In this document: positions 48,495-57,770 of the stretch, piece after piece | Position numbering within the stretch: position 1 is the stretch's first letter | Layout: each line of letters opens with the position of its first letter | Assembly (NCBI GenBank): GCA_947496145.1 | Contig: CANMBS010000001.1 | Location: forward strand, 372,001-436,000 | From: an uncultured Pseudovibrio sp. | Lineage (GTDB): Bacteria; Pseudomonadota; Alphaproteobacteria; Rhizobiales; Stappiaceae | DNA length: 64,000 nucleotides | Reading direction: 5' to 3' | Program-made: the position numbers and the translations under genes | Notes under the pieces: model-generated | The model's input: only the letters and a program-made list of their open reading frames with translations | The model's database searches: none | Told to the model about the DNA's origin: nothing

Positions 48495-48819
48495 GCAAGT
48501 GACCTTCGCGTCTGGGGCATGGCGTTAATATGTTATTTTTGCTCATTCGGCTTTAAGTTGAGAATAGCCATTCTGTATTATTGCTTAAAGAGCTAAACGT
48601 TAATTTTCACTGGCAGAATTAACGTAGTGGTCTGATTAGGGGGACTATTGTGCTTTTTGCAGGTATCAGGGGTTGTTATTTCGCTTTTAAAGGGCCAGAT
48701 GCCTGCATATAAATGTAACAGGATGTCGACCATATTTTGGTCACTCTGACACGATGTATACGTTTCGATCTGTCAGCCAGGCAATCAATGTCCTTTTAGA
48801 AAGAACAAGAGACTTTTAA
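48495..48819. other. Intergenic region between pap and the DedA-PAP2 gene
   Basis: This is 325 bases between divergent genes and should carry both promoters. It is AT-rich and I see no palindrome or RNA element worth naming. Confidence 0.4.
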
Positions 48820-50823
48820 GTGAACGTCGATTTCGTCACCACCTTCCTCAATCATGTCGTTGAGTTTATTGCCGCAAATCCAAGCTTTGCGGGACTGATC
48901 TGCTTTATTGTTGCAATGGGCGAGGCTCTGTTTCTGATCGGTCTGGTGTTTCCGAGTACTGTTGTGCTTGTTGGTGCAGGCACGCTGATTGGTCTTGGAG
49001 AACTGGATTTTCTGAGTATTTTCATATGGACAACGGCAGGCGCTGTAACTGGCGACGCCTTTTCCTACTGGTTTGGCTACTTTTACAAAGACAAGGTGCG
49101 GAGTATCTGGCCACTGAGCAAGTATCCGGACTGGCTCCAGCGCGGCGAGGACTACTTTGCAAAGCACGGCGGGAAGAGCATTTTTATTGGCCGCTTTGTG
49201 CCGGGTGTAAAATCTGTTGTGCCGGGGATCGCCGGTATGGCGGACATGAGTTTCGGGCGCTTTACGTTCTTTAACGTGACCTCCGCCTTTGCATGGTCGG
49301 CCCTGCATCTGGTGCCGGGCGTGATGGCAGGGTCTGCACTGTTTGCCATTGGCGAGATCAATACACGCCTTGCGATCATTCTTGGCGGCTTGCTGCTGGT
49401 TCTGCTGATCGCTATTGCAATAATCCGCTGGCTGATCATGTTCATTCTGCCGATTGCTGGCGGGTCACATCAGGCAAGCATCAACTGGTTTGCACGCCGC
49501 CCTGACCGTTTTTGCCAGTGGGTTGCACGCACTTATGACCCGGAGAACCCCCGCAGTGTGGGAATGCTGGTTTCGGCGTTCTTTCTGCTTGTTACTGTGC
49601 CGGGCTTTATCTGGTTCATCGGTGCTGTTGCTCCCGGAATGCCGATGGAGCGGGCTGATCTTGCCATCAGCACCTTCTTTCAGATTGCACGCACGCCGCT
49701 GATTGACCATATCATGGTTATCATCACCATGATGGGCGATGGAGTTGTAACAACAACGGTTACGATTGCTGTCGGGCTTTATCTGTTTGGACGAAAAGCA
49801 TGGCGCCGGGCCACCGGCTTTGTCATCGCTATGGCAAGTTCTTCCATCTTCGTTGTAATTACGAAGGCGTTGATTGGCCGGGACCGACCGATTGAACTTT
49901 ACTCCGGAGCAGATGCGTTCTCGTTCCCATCTGGTCACGCCACAATCAATACGGTTCTGATTGGCGTTATCGCTGTTCTGGTTGCCCATGAGCGTACGAA
50001 GCTCAACAAGACTATCATTTATTCTGTGGCAGCAAGCTTTGCGATCCTGATCGGCTTTTCGCGAGTGTATCTTGGCGCGCATTGGCTTTCTGATGTGCTC
50101 GCAGGGCTGTTATTCGGATCTGGTACTGTGTTCTTCTTCTCGTTTGTGTTTGGACACATTCACAATGAGAAGCTTGGCAGAAACGCGCTGGCGATCATTG
50201 CGTTGTGTACGCTTGCGCTTGCCTCTGTCTGGCACATTAACAGCAACTATTCGACAGCCGCAGAAGCTTATGAGCCGCGCAGTGAGTCTGTTGTCATTCA
50301 AAAATCCAGCTGGCGGATGCAGGACTGGCGTTTACTGCCGACAAAACGGGTTGCGATTACGGGTGATCTGGAAGAGCCGATTACGTTGCAATGGTCTGGT
50401 ACGCCTGAGCAACTGGCACATGAGCTTACAAGACTAGGCTGGCGAGAAGCTCCTAAATGGTCACTCCCAACAGCAACCGGCTACTTGCAGGGTAAAACCC
50501 CGGCGGGTGAACTTCCACCAGTTCCGCATACAAACGCGGGTTTCCTGCCTGCGCTGACGATGGTGTATGAGAGTGATCAGGACCACAGACAGGTGTTCTG
50601 GCTTTGGGAAACGCGGTTCAAGCTCTCCAATCCTGGCGGGGAGATTTCCAACCTGTACATTGGCGGCGCACTGGATGAGGAAACAGTGCGTTTATTCGGG
50701 GAGTTTTCAGGTCTGAAGTCTGAAGATGAAATTCCGGTTGACCTGAAGATGTTCAAAATGCTGCCCAACGCCTCTGAAAAACAGAGATGGGATGGCAGCT
50801 CTGTTGTGATCGCCGGGCCTTAG
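48820..50823 (+). CDS. DedA / PAP2 phosphatase / LssY-C fusion membrane protein
   Basis: This is a 667-residue inner-membrane protein of three parts. A DedA/SNARE-associated domain spans about 20-215 (FPSTVVLVGAGTLIG, GRFVPGVKSVVPGIAGMADM). A PAP2 lipid phosphatase spans about 240-450, with motifs KALIGRDRP, PSGHAT and SRVYLGAHWLSDV containing the catalytic His residues. A periplasmic LssY-type C-terminal domain spans 470-667. It may dephosphorylate undecaprenyl pyrophosphate or phosphatidyl substrates coupled to DedA lipid movement. It starts at GTG 48820. LssY in Legionella is the named relative. Confidence 0.9.
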   Translation: MNVDFVTTFLNHVVEFIAANPSFAGLICFIVAMGEALFLIGLVFPSTVVLVGAGTLIGLGELDFLSIFIWTTAGAVTGDAFSYWFGYFYKDKVRSIWPLSKYPDWLQRGEDYFAKHGGKSIFIGRFVPGVKSVVPGIAGMADMSFGRFTFFNVTSAFAWSALHLVPGVMAGSALFAIGEINTRLAIILGGLLLVLLIAIAIIRWLIMFILPIAGGSHQASINWFARRPDRFCQWVARTYDPENPRSVGMLVSAFFLLVTVPGFIWFIGAVAPGMPMERADLAISTFFQIARTPLIDHIMVIITMMGDGVVTTTVTIAVGLYLFGRKAWRRATGFVIAMASSSIFVVITKALIGRDRPIELYSGADAFSFPSGHATINTVLIGVIAVLVAHERTKLNKTIIYSVAASFAILIGFSRVYLGAHWLSDVLAGLLFGSGTVFFFSFVFGHIHNEKLGRNALAIIALCTLALASVWHINSNYSTAAEAYEPRSESVVIQKSSWRMQDWRLLPTKRVAITGDLEEPITLQWSGTPEQLAHELTRLGWREAPKWSLPTATGYLQGKTPAGELPPVPHTNAGFLPALTMVYESDQDHRQVFWLWETRFKLSNPGGEISNLYIGGALDEETVRLFGEFSGLKSEDEIPVDLKMFKMLPNASEKQRWDGSSVVIAGP

Positions 50824-50862
50824 AAATGGGACTTCAAAGACCCGTGCCGTTTTAGTAAATGC

Positions 50863-51180
50863 TCAGGCGTCGTCATCTGGCGCACAATACAAACCGTAGA
50901 GGGTTTGCAGAACAGACTCAACTTCCTTGCTGGCAAGTGAGTAGTAGATCGTCTGAGCACTACGGCGCGTGGACACCAGATTGCTGGCACGCATCTTCGC
51001 GAGATGCTGTGACAATGCAGACTGGCTGAGATTAACAACAGACGCAAGTTCACCTACGGTACATTCACCTTGCACCAGTCGACACAACACCATCAGGCGT
51101 TTTGGATGTGCCATGTTAGAAAGTAGCCGAGCAGCGTCTTCGGCGTTTTCTTCTAAGTCTTCAAAATTTGCTTCAACCAA
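50863..51180 (-). CDS. ArsR-type thiol-sensing repressor (SqrR/BigR/YgaV-like)
   Basis: This is a 105-residue winged-helix repressor with AHPKRLMVLCRLVQGE and the recognition helix VVNLSQSALSQHLAKM. Cys33 and Cys99 are 66 residues apart, the same spacing as the persulfide-sensing pair Cys41/Cys107 of SqrR. It may therefore respond to reactive sulfur rather than metals. An extra Cys40 is present. It stands alone, between the DedA/PAP2 gene and the DEAD-box helicase. No sulfide-oxidation genes are adjacent. Confidence 0.82.
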   Translation of the reverse strand: MVEANFEDLEENAEDAARLLSNMAHPKRLMVLCRLVQGECTVGELASVVNLSQSALSQHLAKMRASNLVSTRRSAQTIYYSLASKEVESVLQTLYGLYCAPDDDA

Positions 51181-51445
51181 AGCTCGAACCCTAATCTTTG
51201 ATATTATTTTATTTCAGACCACTTGCAGAATGGGGCTAAATGCGACGTTTCTTCCTTAACGCTCCTTCATAACGCAGAACTTGAAACATTCAAGTAGCTG
51301 AGATGTTCTGGAGGCGTTTGCCATACATTTCCTGCAGGGACAGACAGAATATTATGCCCCTTCGCGATATTCCTAGCATAATATGGCATGTCTATGGTAA
51401 GAGGCCCGACAAACCAAGCCGCAGAGACTTTTCCCTAGTTATGGT

Positions 51446-52867
51446 ATGAAACGCTCTGCTCATCTGAGAGATCCCTGCTTGACCGACTTCGACAAACTTG
51501 GTGTTGCCAAACCGTTTCAGATAGCGCTGAAAGCGAAAGGCTACAGCCAGCCAACACCAATTCAGGAAAACGCAATTCCCTACATTCTGGATGGAAAGGA
51601 CCTTCTTGGCCTTGCCCAGACCGGAACGGGTAAAACCGCAGCTTTCGCAGTGCCGCTGTTACAGCGCTTGCTTGAGAGCCGGTTTCGTGCCGCACCTAAA
51701 AGCGTGCGCAGCCTTATTCTAACGCCAACACGCGAACTTGCTGACCAGATTACCAAGAATATCAAGGCATACACAGGACGTACGAAAATGTACACGAGCT
51801 GTGTTGTTGGTGGTGTTCCGTTTCCACCTCAGTTCCGCGCACTACAGCGTGGACTTGACGTGTTGGTGGCAACGCCGGGTCGTTTACTTGATCTGCACCG
51901 CAAAAACGGTGTGAACTTTGATGAGCTGGAGGTCTTTGTTCTGGATGAAGCAGACCAGATGCTGGATCTGGGCTTTATTGCAGAGCTGGAAGAGATTGCT
52001 TGTTTATTGCCTAAGAAGCGGCAAACGCTGTTCTTTTCTGCAACAATGCCGCCTGAAATCCGCGATCTGGCAGACCGTTTTCTCACTGATCCGGTTGAAG
52101 TGAGTACTGCTCCGCCTGCAACAACTGTTGAGACGGTAACGCAGAAGATTGCGCATCTGGAGAACGACGCCAAGTATCCGCTGCTCAAGGAGCTGCTTTC
52201 AAAGGAAGAATGTGAGCATGCTCTGGTGTTCACGCTTACTAAGAAGGGCAGTGCGCGGCTGGCAGCGCGGCTGAACGCTGATGACGTACCCGCCGAAGCA
52301 ATTCATGGGGACATGTCTCAGGCGGAACGGCAGAAGACACTGGATAAGTTCAAGCGCGGAAAGCTGAATACACTGGTTGCAACGGACGTTGCTGCAAGGG
52401 GCATTGATGTTGACGACATTTCGCATGTGATTAACTACGATATGCCGAATGCGACCGAGAACTACGTTCATCGTATTGGCCGTACGGCGCGTGCCGGTAA
52501 GAGCGGCACAGCTATCACGTTCTGCCTTCCAGAAGATCGCGGTATGCTCCGCGCTGTTCAAAAGCTCATTGGTAAGAAGATTGAGGAAATGGAAGGCTTT
52601 ACCTTCTTCCCATCTGATCGTGAGCCTAAAACAGCCCGCAGCAATGGTTATACGGCTGGTAAGAAAGCAAAGACCAGTGGACCTCGCAAGGGACCGGGCA
52701 AAGGAGCTGCAAAGGGGGCTGGCAAAGGTAAGTTTGCTCAGAAGGCGAAAGCAAGTTCCACCGATAAGTCTGGAAAGAAAACACCACCACGGCGTTCTTC
52801 TGGCGGCCCTTCCGGCAATGCTCGTGCTCAAACTGGCGGAACAACAGGTTATCTGAAGCGCAAATAG
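51446..52867 (+). CDS. DEAD-box RNA helicase (RhlE-like)
   Basis: This is a 473-residue helicase with all core motifs: Q motif GYSQPTPIQENAIP, AQTGTGKTAAF, PTRELADQ, TPGRLLD, LDEADQML, FSATMPPE, and HRIGRTARAGKSG. After residue 380 comes a Lys/Gly/Ser-rich basic tail that would bind RNA non-specifically. It probably acts in ribosome assembly or cold adaptation. A TTG at 51479 with GAGAG upstream may be the true start (LTDFDKLGV resembles RhlE N-termini), making it 11 residues shorter. Confidence 0.92.
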   Translation: MKRSAHLRDPCLTDFDKLGVAKPFQIALKAKGYSQPTPIQENAIPYILDGKDLLGLAQTGTGKTAAFAVPLLQRLLESRFRAAPKSVRSLILTPTRELADQITKNIKAYTGRTKMYTSCVVGGVPFPPQFRALQRGLDVLVATPGRLLDLHRKNGVNFDELEVFVLDEADQMLDLGFIAELEEIACLLPKKRQTLFFSATMPPEIRDLADRFLTDPVEVSTAPPATTVETVTQKIAHLENDAKYPLLKELLSKEECEHALVFTLTKKGSARLAARLNADDVPAEAIHGDMSQAERQKTLDKFKRGKLNTLVATDVAARGIDVDDISHVINYDMPNATENYVHRIGRTARAGKSGTAITFCLPEDRGMLRAVQKLIGKKIEEMEGFTFFPSDREPKTARSNGYTAGKKAKTSGPRKGPGKGAAKGAGKGKFAQKAKASSTDKSGKKTPPRRSSGGPSGNARAQTGGTTGYLKRK

Positions 52868-52917
52868 GCATCTATCAAAAGTGCGGTCCACTTTATCGCG
52901 GACTGCACTTGCGCTCT

Positions 52918-53217
52918 CTAGTTTCGCCTTAGCCAGAGCCAACCACGCAGACCGTTTAAAGAAAAGCATGCAGCCAGCAGATAGATGACCCACTGCCCCG
53001 CTGGTACGAATGGGGCAGACCACAACGCAGCGATTAAGAAGCTTACACAGGCAACAGGGACCAGCATTTCAGCTCCTCCGCGAATGCGCAGTGCCATCCA
53101 CATGATTGCAAGGTCGAGGCTCACACAAATGGTCATAAAGACAGGATTGATGCTGCCGGCAAGATAGGCAAGAGCGAGAAAGTTCAAACCAATCAGAAAG
53201 AACGGTAAGCCTGCCAT
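52918..53217 (-). CDS. Small hypothetical membrane protein
   Basis: This is a protein of about 99 residues with three hydrophobic helices (LPFFLIGLNFLALAYLAG, TICVSLDLAIMWMAL, VACVSFLIAALWSAPF) and a C-terminal LRGWLWLRRN. ATG 53217 follows AAGGAAG at a plausible distance and starts directly at the first helix. ATG 53301 would add 28 polar residues. The family is not recognised. It converges with the RNA helicase gene, 50 bases away. Confidence 0.6.
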   Translation of the reverse strand: MAGLPFFLIGLNFLALAYLAGSINPVFMTICVSLDLAIMWMALRIRGGAEMLVPVACVSFLIAALWSAPFVPAGQWVIYLLAACFSLNGLRGWLWLRRN

Positions 53218-53520
53218 TTTTGTTGCTTCCTTTGCAGAAGAGTGATCTGAAACGGCGACAAAAAAGCCCAAATATTGCTTGGTGCGCATAAAAACCTTCA
53301 ATGTTCAAAGTGCAACTGTGCCGAAGATAGAAATCTAACCTTGCAAGAACCATGAGTTATTGTGGCAACTCACAGCCTTCCTTTCGTTTCTGAAAATTGA
53401 GACAGGCAACCTGAAGGCTCACTGCATTATTGAGCGCATGATTTTAAACCACCAGAAATAACGATTGAACTTGCGGAGTGTCTTGCTACTATTGCAAAAG
53501 AACAAACTGGGAACGGCTAC

Positions 53521-54021
53521 ATGGAATTTGTTAAGGGCTCCAATCGCGTTCAGCTAGATGATCCCCTCATCGACGGGCGTCAGTCTGAACGGGCATTGAA
53601 AATTCAGCGTGGTGTGCAGCGTTATTTGCGTGTGCTGGGGCTAACAAGTCTGCCAGAACTAACATTGGCATCAGGGCGGCGTGCTGATCTGGTGGTGCTG
53701 GGCAAAAAGTCAGAGATTTGGATTATCGAGATCAAATCCTCCATCGAAGATTTTAAGGCCGACAATAAATGGCATGAATATCGCGATTTTTGTGATCGTT
53801 TGTTTTTTGCAACAAGTGCTGATGTCCCCCAGGAGATTTTTCCTGAAGATACAGGCTTCATGCTCGCAGATGACTATATGGCAGAAATCATTCGCGAAGC
53901 ACCTGAACATAAGCTGTCTGCGGCAACGAGAAAAGCGGTCATTTTGCGGTTCGCACAGGCAGCAGCAAACAGATTGCACGATGTGACAGACTTAAACCAA
54001 AGAAACCTACGCAGGGGATAA
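53521..54021 (+). CDS. mmcB: MmcB-family DNA repair protein
   Basis: This is a 166-residue nuclease-fold protein matching MmcB, a LexA-regulated Alphaproteobacterial factor linked to ImuB/DnaE2 mutagenesis. It shows ASGRRADLVVLGKKSEIWIIEIKS, with the D...ExK pattern of PD-(D/E)XK proteins, followed by DRLFFATSADVP. It is a single gene. I found no clear LexA box upstream by eye. Confidence 0.85.
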   Translation: MEFVKGSNRVQLDDPLIDGRQSERALKIQRGVQRYLRVLGLTSLPELTLASGRRADLVVLGKKSEIWIIEIKSSIEDFKADNKWHEYRDFCDRLFFATSADVPQEIFPEDTGFMLADDYMAEIIREAPEHKLSAATRKAVILRFAQAAANRLHDVTDLNQRNLRRG

Positions 54022-54178
54022 ACTGGGGATTATTATTTATATAGCTCTGAAACCAATAGATCTTTCCGCTTTCTCCGCATTTTGCATAGAGCGCTGTGAA
54101 CATACTCATAAGAATGTTTAGGTTTCCGCAGAGGTAAAGGCTTCGTAACATCAAATTCTGTTTCTGGGGGGGAACACT

Positions 54179-55825
54179 ATGAATTTTGATTATGTTATTG
54201 TGGGCGGAGGCTCCGCAGGCTGCGTGCTTGCAGCCCGTCTTTCTGAAGATCCATCTGTTTCAGTTTGCCTCTTAGAAGCGGGGGGCGAGGGCAAATCTGT
54301 TCTTGTTCGTGCACCACTCGGTATTGCGGCGATGGTTTCTGCAAGACCATTTGCCATCAACAACTGGGCGTTCGATTCTGTCCCACAAACGGAATTGAAT
54401 GATCGTGTTACGTTTCATCCACGCGGTAAAGCACTGGGCGGCTCCAGTGCAATCAATGCGCAGCTGTATATACGCGGTACGAAAGAAGACTATGACGGAT
54501 GGGCGGAACAAGGTGCGGATGGCTGGTCTTTTGATGATGTTTTGCCGTACTTTAAGAAGGCAGAGTGCAATCAGCGAGGCGAAAGCGAGTTGCATGGTGC
54601 AGATGGTCCTCTTCAGGTTTCCGAACAGCAATCACCCCAAAAAATCTCTCATGCGTTTATAGCGGCGGCAGAAGGCCGGCAAATTAAACGCAACAACGAT
54701 TTCAACGGCGCTGATCAAGAAGGAGTCGGTCTTTATCAAGTCACCCAATTTCACAGAGAAGACAAAAGGGGAGAGCGCTGTTCAGCGGCGGCGGCTTATT
54801 TGCATCCGGTTATGGACCGACCCAACCTGACCGTCATTACCCACGCCCGTAGCACGAAAGTGCTGTTTGAAGGCAAGAAAGCGATTGGTGTTGAATACAA
54901 CCGCAAGCGCTCACTTGCTACTGTAAAAGCGAATCGGGAGGTGATCCTTTCTGCAGGTGCCTTTCAGTCCCCCCACTTACTTATGCTTTCTGGCATTGGC
55001 CCTGCTGATGAGCTGGCAAAACATGGCATTCCGGTACTCCATGATCTGCCGGGTGTAGGAAAGAATTTGCAAGACCATCTGGATTACACCATCAGTTATC
55101 GCTCTGATAAAGCAGATATGCTGGGCCTGGGTGTCAGGCCGGGCATTCAGTTGCTCAAGGAAGTTCTAAAATGGCGAAAAGACGGGTCTGGTATGGTTGC
55201 TTCTCCAGCAGCTGAGGGAGGCGCTTTCCTCAAAACCAGCCCAGACGTTGAGCGTCCTGATATCCAGTTGCACTTTGTTATCTCCATCATTGATGACCAC
55301 GGGCGCAATCTTTATGGCGGCTATGGTTTCGGCTGCCATGTGTGTGTTTTACGCCCAAAATCAACGGGTGAGGTTGGCCTGAACTCTCACGATCCGATGG
55401 ACGCGCCACGCATTGACCCTAAGTACCTAAGTGAAGCAGAAGACTTAGAGGTTCTGGTCAAAGGCATACGCATGACGCGGGATATCATGGAAAGCCCGGA
55501 ACTTGCCTCTTATCGCAAAGAAATTCTTCATGATTTCGACAGGGATGACGAAGGCATCAAAAAGGCGATCCGAGAGCGTGCTGAGACTGTCTATCATCCT
55601 GTTGGAACTTGCAAAATGGGTCAGGATGGAATGGCCGTTGTTGGAGCAGACCTTAAAGTGCACGGGATTGAAGGGTTACGGGTAGTTGATGCTTCGGTCA
55701 TGCCTTCACTGATCTCCGGCAATACCAATGCGCCAACAATTATGATTGCCGAGAAAGCTTCTGACATTATTCGCAGTGAGGCAACGATTGAGCTCGAACA
55801 TGCAAAAGTCGAAGTGACAACATAA
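54179..55825 (+). CDS. GMC-family FAD-dependent alcohol/choline dehydrogenase-like protein
   Basis: This 548-residue GMC oxidoreductase is paralogous to the betA product at 7835. It shows GGGSAGCVLAARLSED, PRGKALGGSSAINAQLYIRG and the active-site region RAETVYHPVGTCKMGQ with NTNAPTIMIAEKASD. Without bet partners, oxidation of another primary alcohol (AlkJ/polyethylene-glycol-type) is more likely than choline. A strong GGGGGG-rich leader precedes ATG 54179. The physiological substrate is unknown. Confidence 0.88.
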   Translation: MNFDYVIVGGGSAGCVLAARLSEDPSVSVCLLEAGGEGKSVLVRAPLGIAAMVSARPFAINNWAFDSVPQTELNDRVTFHPRGKALGGSSAINAQLYIRGTKEDYDGWAEQGADGWSFDDVLPYFKKAECNQRGESELHGADGPLQVSEQQSPQKISHAFIAAAEGRQIKRNNDFNGADQEGVGLYQVTQFHREDKRGERCSAAAAYLHPVMDRPNLTVITHARSTKVLFEGKKAIGVEYNRKRSLATVKANREVILSAGAFQSPHLLMLSGIGPADELAKHGIPVLHDLPGVGKNLQDHLDYTISYRSDKADMLGLGVRPGIQLLKEVLKWRKDGSGMVASPAAEGGAFLKTSPDVERPDIQLHFVISIIDDHGRNLYGGYGFGCHVCVLRPKSTGEVGLNSHDPMDAPRIDPKYLSEAEDLEVLVKGIRMTRDIMESPELASYRKEILHDFDRDDEGIKKAIRERAETVYHPVGTCKMGQDGMAVVGADLKVHGIEGLRVVDASVMPSLISGNTNAPTIMIAEKASDIIRSEATIELEHAKVEVTT

Positions 55826-55890
55826 GAGGGATAAGTTGAGGCTGAATACACTGACCAGCCTCAACTCGCAATCGAAGAGCACCTGAAACT

Positions 55891-57093
55891 CTATGAAAGC
55901 TCTGCGATTTTTTCGATGAGCTTTCTGGCGACTTCATCTTTGCCCATCTTCGGCCAGTCTTCAACACCGCTATGGCTCACAATGCGCACGGTGTTATTGT
56001 CGCCACCCATGACGTTGTTTTCCGGGCTAACGTCATTTGCGACGATCATATCTGCGCCTTTGCGCTCCAGCTTGCCTCGCGCATTGGCAATAAGATCATT
56101 CGTTTCGGCGGCAAAACCAATTACAAGTTTTGGCCGTTTTTCATCCAGATGGCCAACTGTTTTCAGGATATCTGGGTTTTCGACCAATTTTAGAGCTGGG
56201 GGAAGACCAGTCCCATCCTTTTTTATCTTCTGATCGCTGTCGTGATCAACACGCCAGTCTGCAACCGCCGCAGCCATGATCGCAATATCTGCTGGCAGAG
56301 CACATTCAACCGCAGCTAACATGGCATTTGCGGATTCAACACGGATGGTTTCGACCCCCTTCGGGTCAGCAAGATTGGTCGGCCCGGAAACGAGTGTCAC
56401 CTGAGCACCGGCTTTTGCAGCGGCTTCGGCAATTGCATAACCTTGTTTGCCAGAGGATCTGTTAGCAATATAGCGCACCGGATCGATTGGCTCATGAGTT
56501 GGGCCAGCGGTGATAACAATGTGCTTGCCCTTCAGCGTTTGCTCTTTGGGGGCAAAATGGTCTTCTACCGCCGCCACAATTTCCAAAGGTTCAGACATGC
56601 GTCCGTAACCAGCCTCACCTTTTTCAGCCATTTCGCCAGAGTTAGGCCCTACAAAGTTATGCCCGTCAGCTTTAAGTTGGGCTACATTACGTTGTGTGGC
56701 GGGATGACTCCACATTCTGGAGTTCATAGCTGGTGCGATCAAAGTTGGTTTGTCGTTTGCCAATAAAACACAGGAGGCCAGATCATCAGCCAGACCATGC
56801 GCCATCTTTGCCATAATATTAGCTGTGGCAGGCGCGATGACCACCAAATCTGCTTCTCGTGACAAGCGAATGTGGCCTACATCGTGCTCGGCCTCACGGT
56901 CGAACAGCTCAGTGAATACGGTATCGCCGGTGATTGCACCCACAGCCAAAGGCGTGATGAACCGGGAGCCTCCATTGGTGAGAACCGCCCGCACTTTTGC
57001 GCCTCTTTCCTGAAGCCTGCGGATCAGGTCCAGTGATTTATAGGCTGCAATACCGCCCGTAATAATGAGAAGAATGCGCTTATCTGCGAGCAT
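55891..57093 (-). CDS. coaBC: Phosphopantothenoylcysteine decarboxylase/synthetase CoaBC
   Basis: This is a bifunctional coenzyme A biosynthesis enzyme of about 400 residues. The N-terminal CoaC flavodomain begins LLIITGGIAAYKSLDLIRRL and contains the substrate motif PAMNSRMW. The C-terminal CoaB domain shows ITAGPTHEPIDPVRYIANRS and GFAAETNDLI. It adds cysteine to 4'-phosphopantothenate and decarboxylates the product. ATG 57093 is chosen because the fold starts there; 57144 would add 17 residues. Confidence 0.95.
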   Translation of the reverse strand: MLADKRILLIITGGIAAYKSLDLIRRLQERGAKVRAVLTNGGSRFITPLAVGAITGDTVFTELFDREAEHDVGHIRLSREADLVVIAPATANIMAKMAHGLADDLASCVLLANDKPTLIAPAMNSRMWSHPATQRNVAQLKADGHNFVGPNSGEMAEKGEAGYGRMSEPLEIVAAVEDHFAPKEQTLKGKHIVITAGPTHEPIDPVRYIANRSSGKQGYAIAEAAAKAGAQVTLVSGPTNLADPKGVETIRVESANAMLAAVECALPADIAIMAAAVADWRVDHDSDQKIKKDGTGLPPALKLVENPDILKTVGHLDEKRPKLVIGFAAETNDLIANARGKLERKGADMIVANDVSPENNVMGGDNNTVRIVSHSGVEDWPKMGKDEVARKLIEKIAELS

Positions 57094-57241
57094 TATAAAA
57101 CCACCTTTTGTGCGGGCGCTACTTAAGCTCACCCACCAACCCATACTCTGAGGTAGTTCTAGCCGTTTTTGTTGTGAACTTCATTAGTTTCCTCAGGGCC
57201 TTTCGTCCCATTGGGTAAAACACAACAAACACTCGATCATT

Positions 57242-57607
57242 TCAGATGCGAAACTTATCAGGATGGGACCATAATTCTTCTTCCGGCTTATCAAATTGCA
57301 TCAGCTCTACAAGATTGCGCCCGTCCTGAATGAAGGCAACCTGAACACCGTCGGTGGGGCTGGTGACAGGCAAAATGACGTTTTTACCTTCCAATGCCGC
57401 ATTCAGGTCATCAACCACATAAGCGACATGCGGCACCGTCTTGATGATTTCGGGGAGAGGATTGTCTTCGTCGAAATTCATCCATTCAATGGCATAGGGG
57501 CCGTCGAAGTAACCGGTAGCTGTTATTTTGAGCTTTGCGTTGTGATCCTTCTCCGGCAGTTTCTCGCTGGTGGGTATCCCGACATGGTGAAAACGGAGTT
57601 GCTGCAT
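57242..57607 (-). CDS. VOC (glyoxalase/bleomycin-resistance fold) family protein
   Basis: This is a 121-residue single VOC-domain protein with FHHVGIPT at the N-terminus, VPHVAYVVDDLNAAL and VAFIQDGRNLVELMQF. The paired His and Glu positions (HVG, HVA, LVELMQ) could bind a metal. The substrate cannot be inferred. It is monocistronic, upstream of coaBC on the same strand with a 148-base gap. Confidence 0.8.
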   Translation of the reverse strand: MQQLRFHHVGIPTSEKLPEKDHNAKLKITATGYFDGPYAIEWMNFDEDNPLPEIIKTVPHVAYVVDDLNAALEGKNVILPVTSPTDGVQVAFIQDGRNLVELMQFDKPEEELWSHPDKFRI

Positions 57608-57720
57608 TGGTACGGCCTTTAGTGCTCATTCTGGAGTAAAACCTAAGCCATTTCGGTCACCACTCTCCCAAGAACACCAATGCAATTGGAGGGAGTTGAT
57701 TGCAATCTCTTCTCAATAAA

Positions 57721-57748
57721 AAAGCCTCGCAGATGACTGCGAGGCTTT
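57721..57748. terminator. Intrinsic terminator after the LpoA-like lipoprotein gene
   Basis: A perfect 12-bp stem AAAGCCTCGCAG/CTGCGAGGCTTT has a four-base loop and flanking A and T runs, 22 bases after the stop of the minus-strand lipoprotein gene. Confidence 0.9.
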
Positions 57749-57770
57749 CTGTAAGGTTATACTCAGTCAA

